Below the pieces are notes generated by a model. That model searched no databases, had not been told where the DNA came from, and saw only the letters and a list, made by a program, of their open reading frames with translations. From NCBI GenBank assembly GCA_037783545.1, contig JBBELK010000387.1:682001-746000 (forward strand): DNA of 64,000 nucleotides. Reading direction: 5' to 3'. How positions within the stretch are numbered: position 1 is the stretch's first letter; the number at the start of each line of letters is the position of its first letter. Below, one piece after another: positions 62,986 through 64,000 of this stretch. Origin of the DNA: Henricia sp. BOLD:AAB3569 (lineage: Eukaryota; Echinodermata; Asteroidea; Spinulosida; Echinasteridae). The translations under genes and the position numbers were made by a program.

Positions 62986-63324
62986 GTAAGCTTACGATTT
63001 TAAAAAACCCATATACAGAATTTGCATTATCCCAACATTTTAATCAGCCATTTGATCGGAAAAACCTTGATGAACTGTCCAATGCAATTATTCCGCCCTT
63101 TTTATAAGAAAACTATAATTAAAGATGAGTTTATATAAATCTTTGTGCACACACATTGTTTTACAAGGGCGCCCTCGTGTGAACAGAACTAGGCCCCTGA
63201 CTACTATGGTATGATGGCTGCATTTTCCATGTAGTATAGCTAGGGAACCAGACTAAATAGGACAGTGGGTTTGCACAATTTCATGAAAGCATGGACATGG
63301 TTTTTCATTGTTTTCTCGGAACGT

Positions 63325-64000
63325 AGATGAGGTACTGAGCTGACTTATACACAGGTTGGTTTTTATCATACACATCCTCAATCACACATGGAGATAACGC
63401 CGTTTGTAACAGTTTACCAATCCTGTAATCTATCTAATGTAGATGAGGTACTGAGCTGACTTATACACAGGTTGGTTTTTATCATACACATCCTCAATCA
63501 CACATGGAGATAACGCCGTTTGTAACAGTTTACCAATCCTGTAATCTATCTAACATAGATGAGGTACTGAGCTGACTTATACACAGGTTGGTTTTTATTA
63601 TACTCATCCTCAATCACACATGGAGATAACGCCGTTTGTAACAGTTTACTAATCCTGTAATCTATCTAATGTAGATGAGGTACTGAGCTGACTTACACAG
63701 GTTGGTTTTTATCATACACATCCTCAATCACACATGGAGATAACGCCGTTTGTAACAGTTTACTAATCCTGTAATCTATCTAACGTAGATGAGGTACTGA
63801 GCTGACTTATACACAGGTTGGTTTTTATCATACACATCCTCAATCACACATGGAGATAACGCCGTTTGTAACAGTTTACCAATCCTGTAATCTATCTAAT
63901 GTAGATGAGGTACTGAGCTGACTTATACACAGGTTGGTTTTTATCATACACATCCTCAATCACACATGGAGATAACGCCGTTTGTAACAGTTTACCAATC
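63325..64000. repeat. 116-bp tandem array, at least 6 copies, runs off the window
   Basis: agatgaggtactgagctgac recurs at 63325, 63441, 63557, 63673, 63787 and 63903, a period of about 116 bp. The unit (ggttggtttttatcatacac, cctcaatcacacatggagat, cgtttgtaacagtttaccaa) matches the right end of MITE family D at 5757-5872. Confidence 0.93.

Overview
This window is animal genomic DNA carrying the middle of one giant muscle-protein gene on the + strand. Chaining exons by splice site and reading phase gives 41 exons between 426 and 62985. They total 8235 nt, or 2745 codons with no stop, and the gene runs off both ends. The product is a titin/twitchin-type sarcomeric protein: short Pro/Glu/Lys linkers, then 12 immunoglobulin (Ig) I-set domains and 15 fibronectin type III (Fn3) domains. 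Compact CpG-rich exons lie in introns crowded with small transposons, tRNA-derived SINEs with (ATT)n tails and many tandem arrays. This suggests a marine invertebrate, perhaps an echinoderm or other deuterostome, but the species cannot be fixed from the sequence.

Layout. 426-488 is a PEVK-like linker exon. 3704-6105 holds Ig1 in three exons. 11589-13081 is a linker of three short exons ending in a DFR...VPDWG segment. 13558-21665 holds five Ig domains in a row (Ig2-Ig6). From 24475 the order is Fn-Fn-Fn-Ig7-Fn-Fn-Ig8-Fn-Fn-Ig9-Fn-Fn-Fn-Ig10-Fn-Fn-Ig11-Fn-Fn-Fn-Ig12. Read with Ig6 this includes two Ig-FFF-Ig-FF blocks, like the seven-domain super-repeat of titin's D-zone. The final Fn-Fn-Fn-Ig resembles the approach to the kinase in twitchin and titin (Fn-Fn-Fn-Ig-Ig-Fn-kinase), so a kinase domain may lie a few exons past 64000. 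Nearly every domain starts and ends on a phase-1 intron, so whole domains can be gained, lost or skipped without a frameshift.

Introns. At least nine tandem arrays are present. The most striking are three arrays of tRNA-like units: 68-bp units at 4.7-5.2 kb, ~77-bp units at 6.5-7.7 kb, and the same ~77-bp unit inverted at 21.7-24.4 kb. The others are a 34-bp array (32.1-33.1 kb), a 28-bp array (40.1-42.45 kb), a ~134-bp SINE-derived array (44.0-44.64 kb), a 110-bp array (48.4-49.5 kb), a 93-bp array joined to a 12-bp array that together fill one intron (53.6-54.7 kb), and a 116-bp array running off the right end. Several arrays are amplified pieces of dispersed repeats found elsewhere in the window. 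There are about twenty inverted-repeat (MITE or foldback) elements, several nested with recognisable empty sites, one LINE 3' end and one Harbinger transposase fragment. No second gene, functional tRNA, promoter or poly(A) site could be supported. The window looks like a known class of gene in an unusually repeat-dense setting rather than a new biochemical system.
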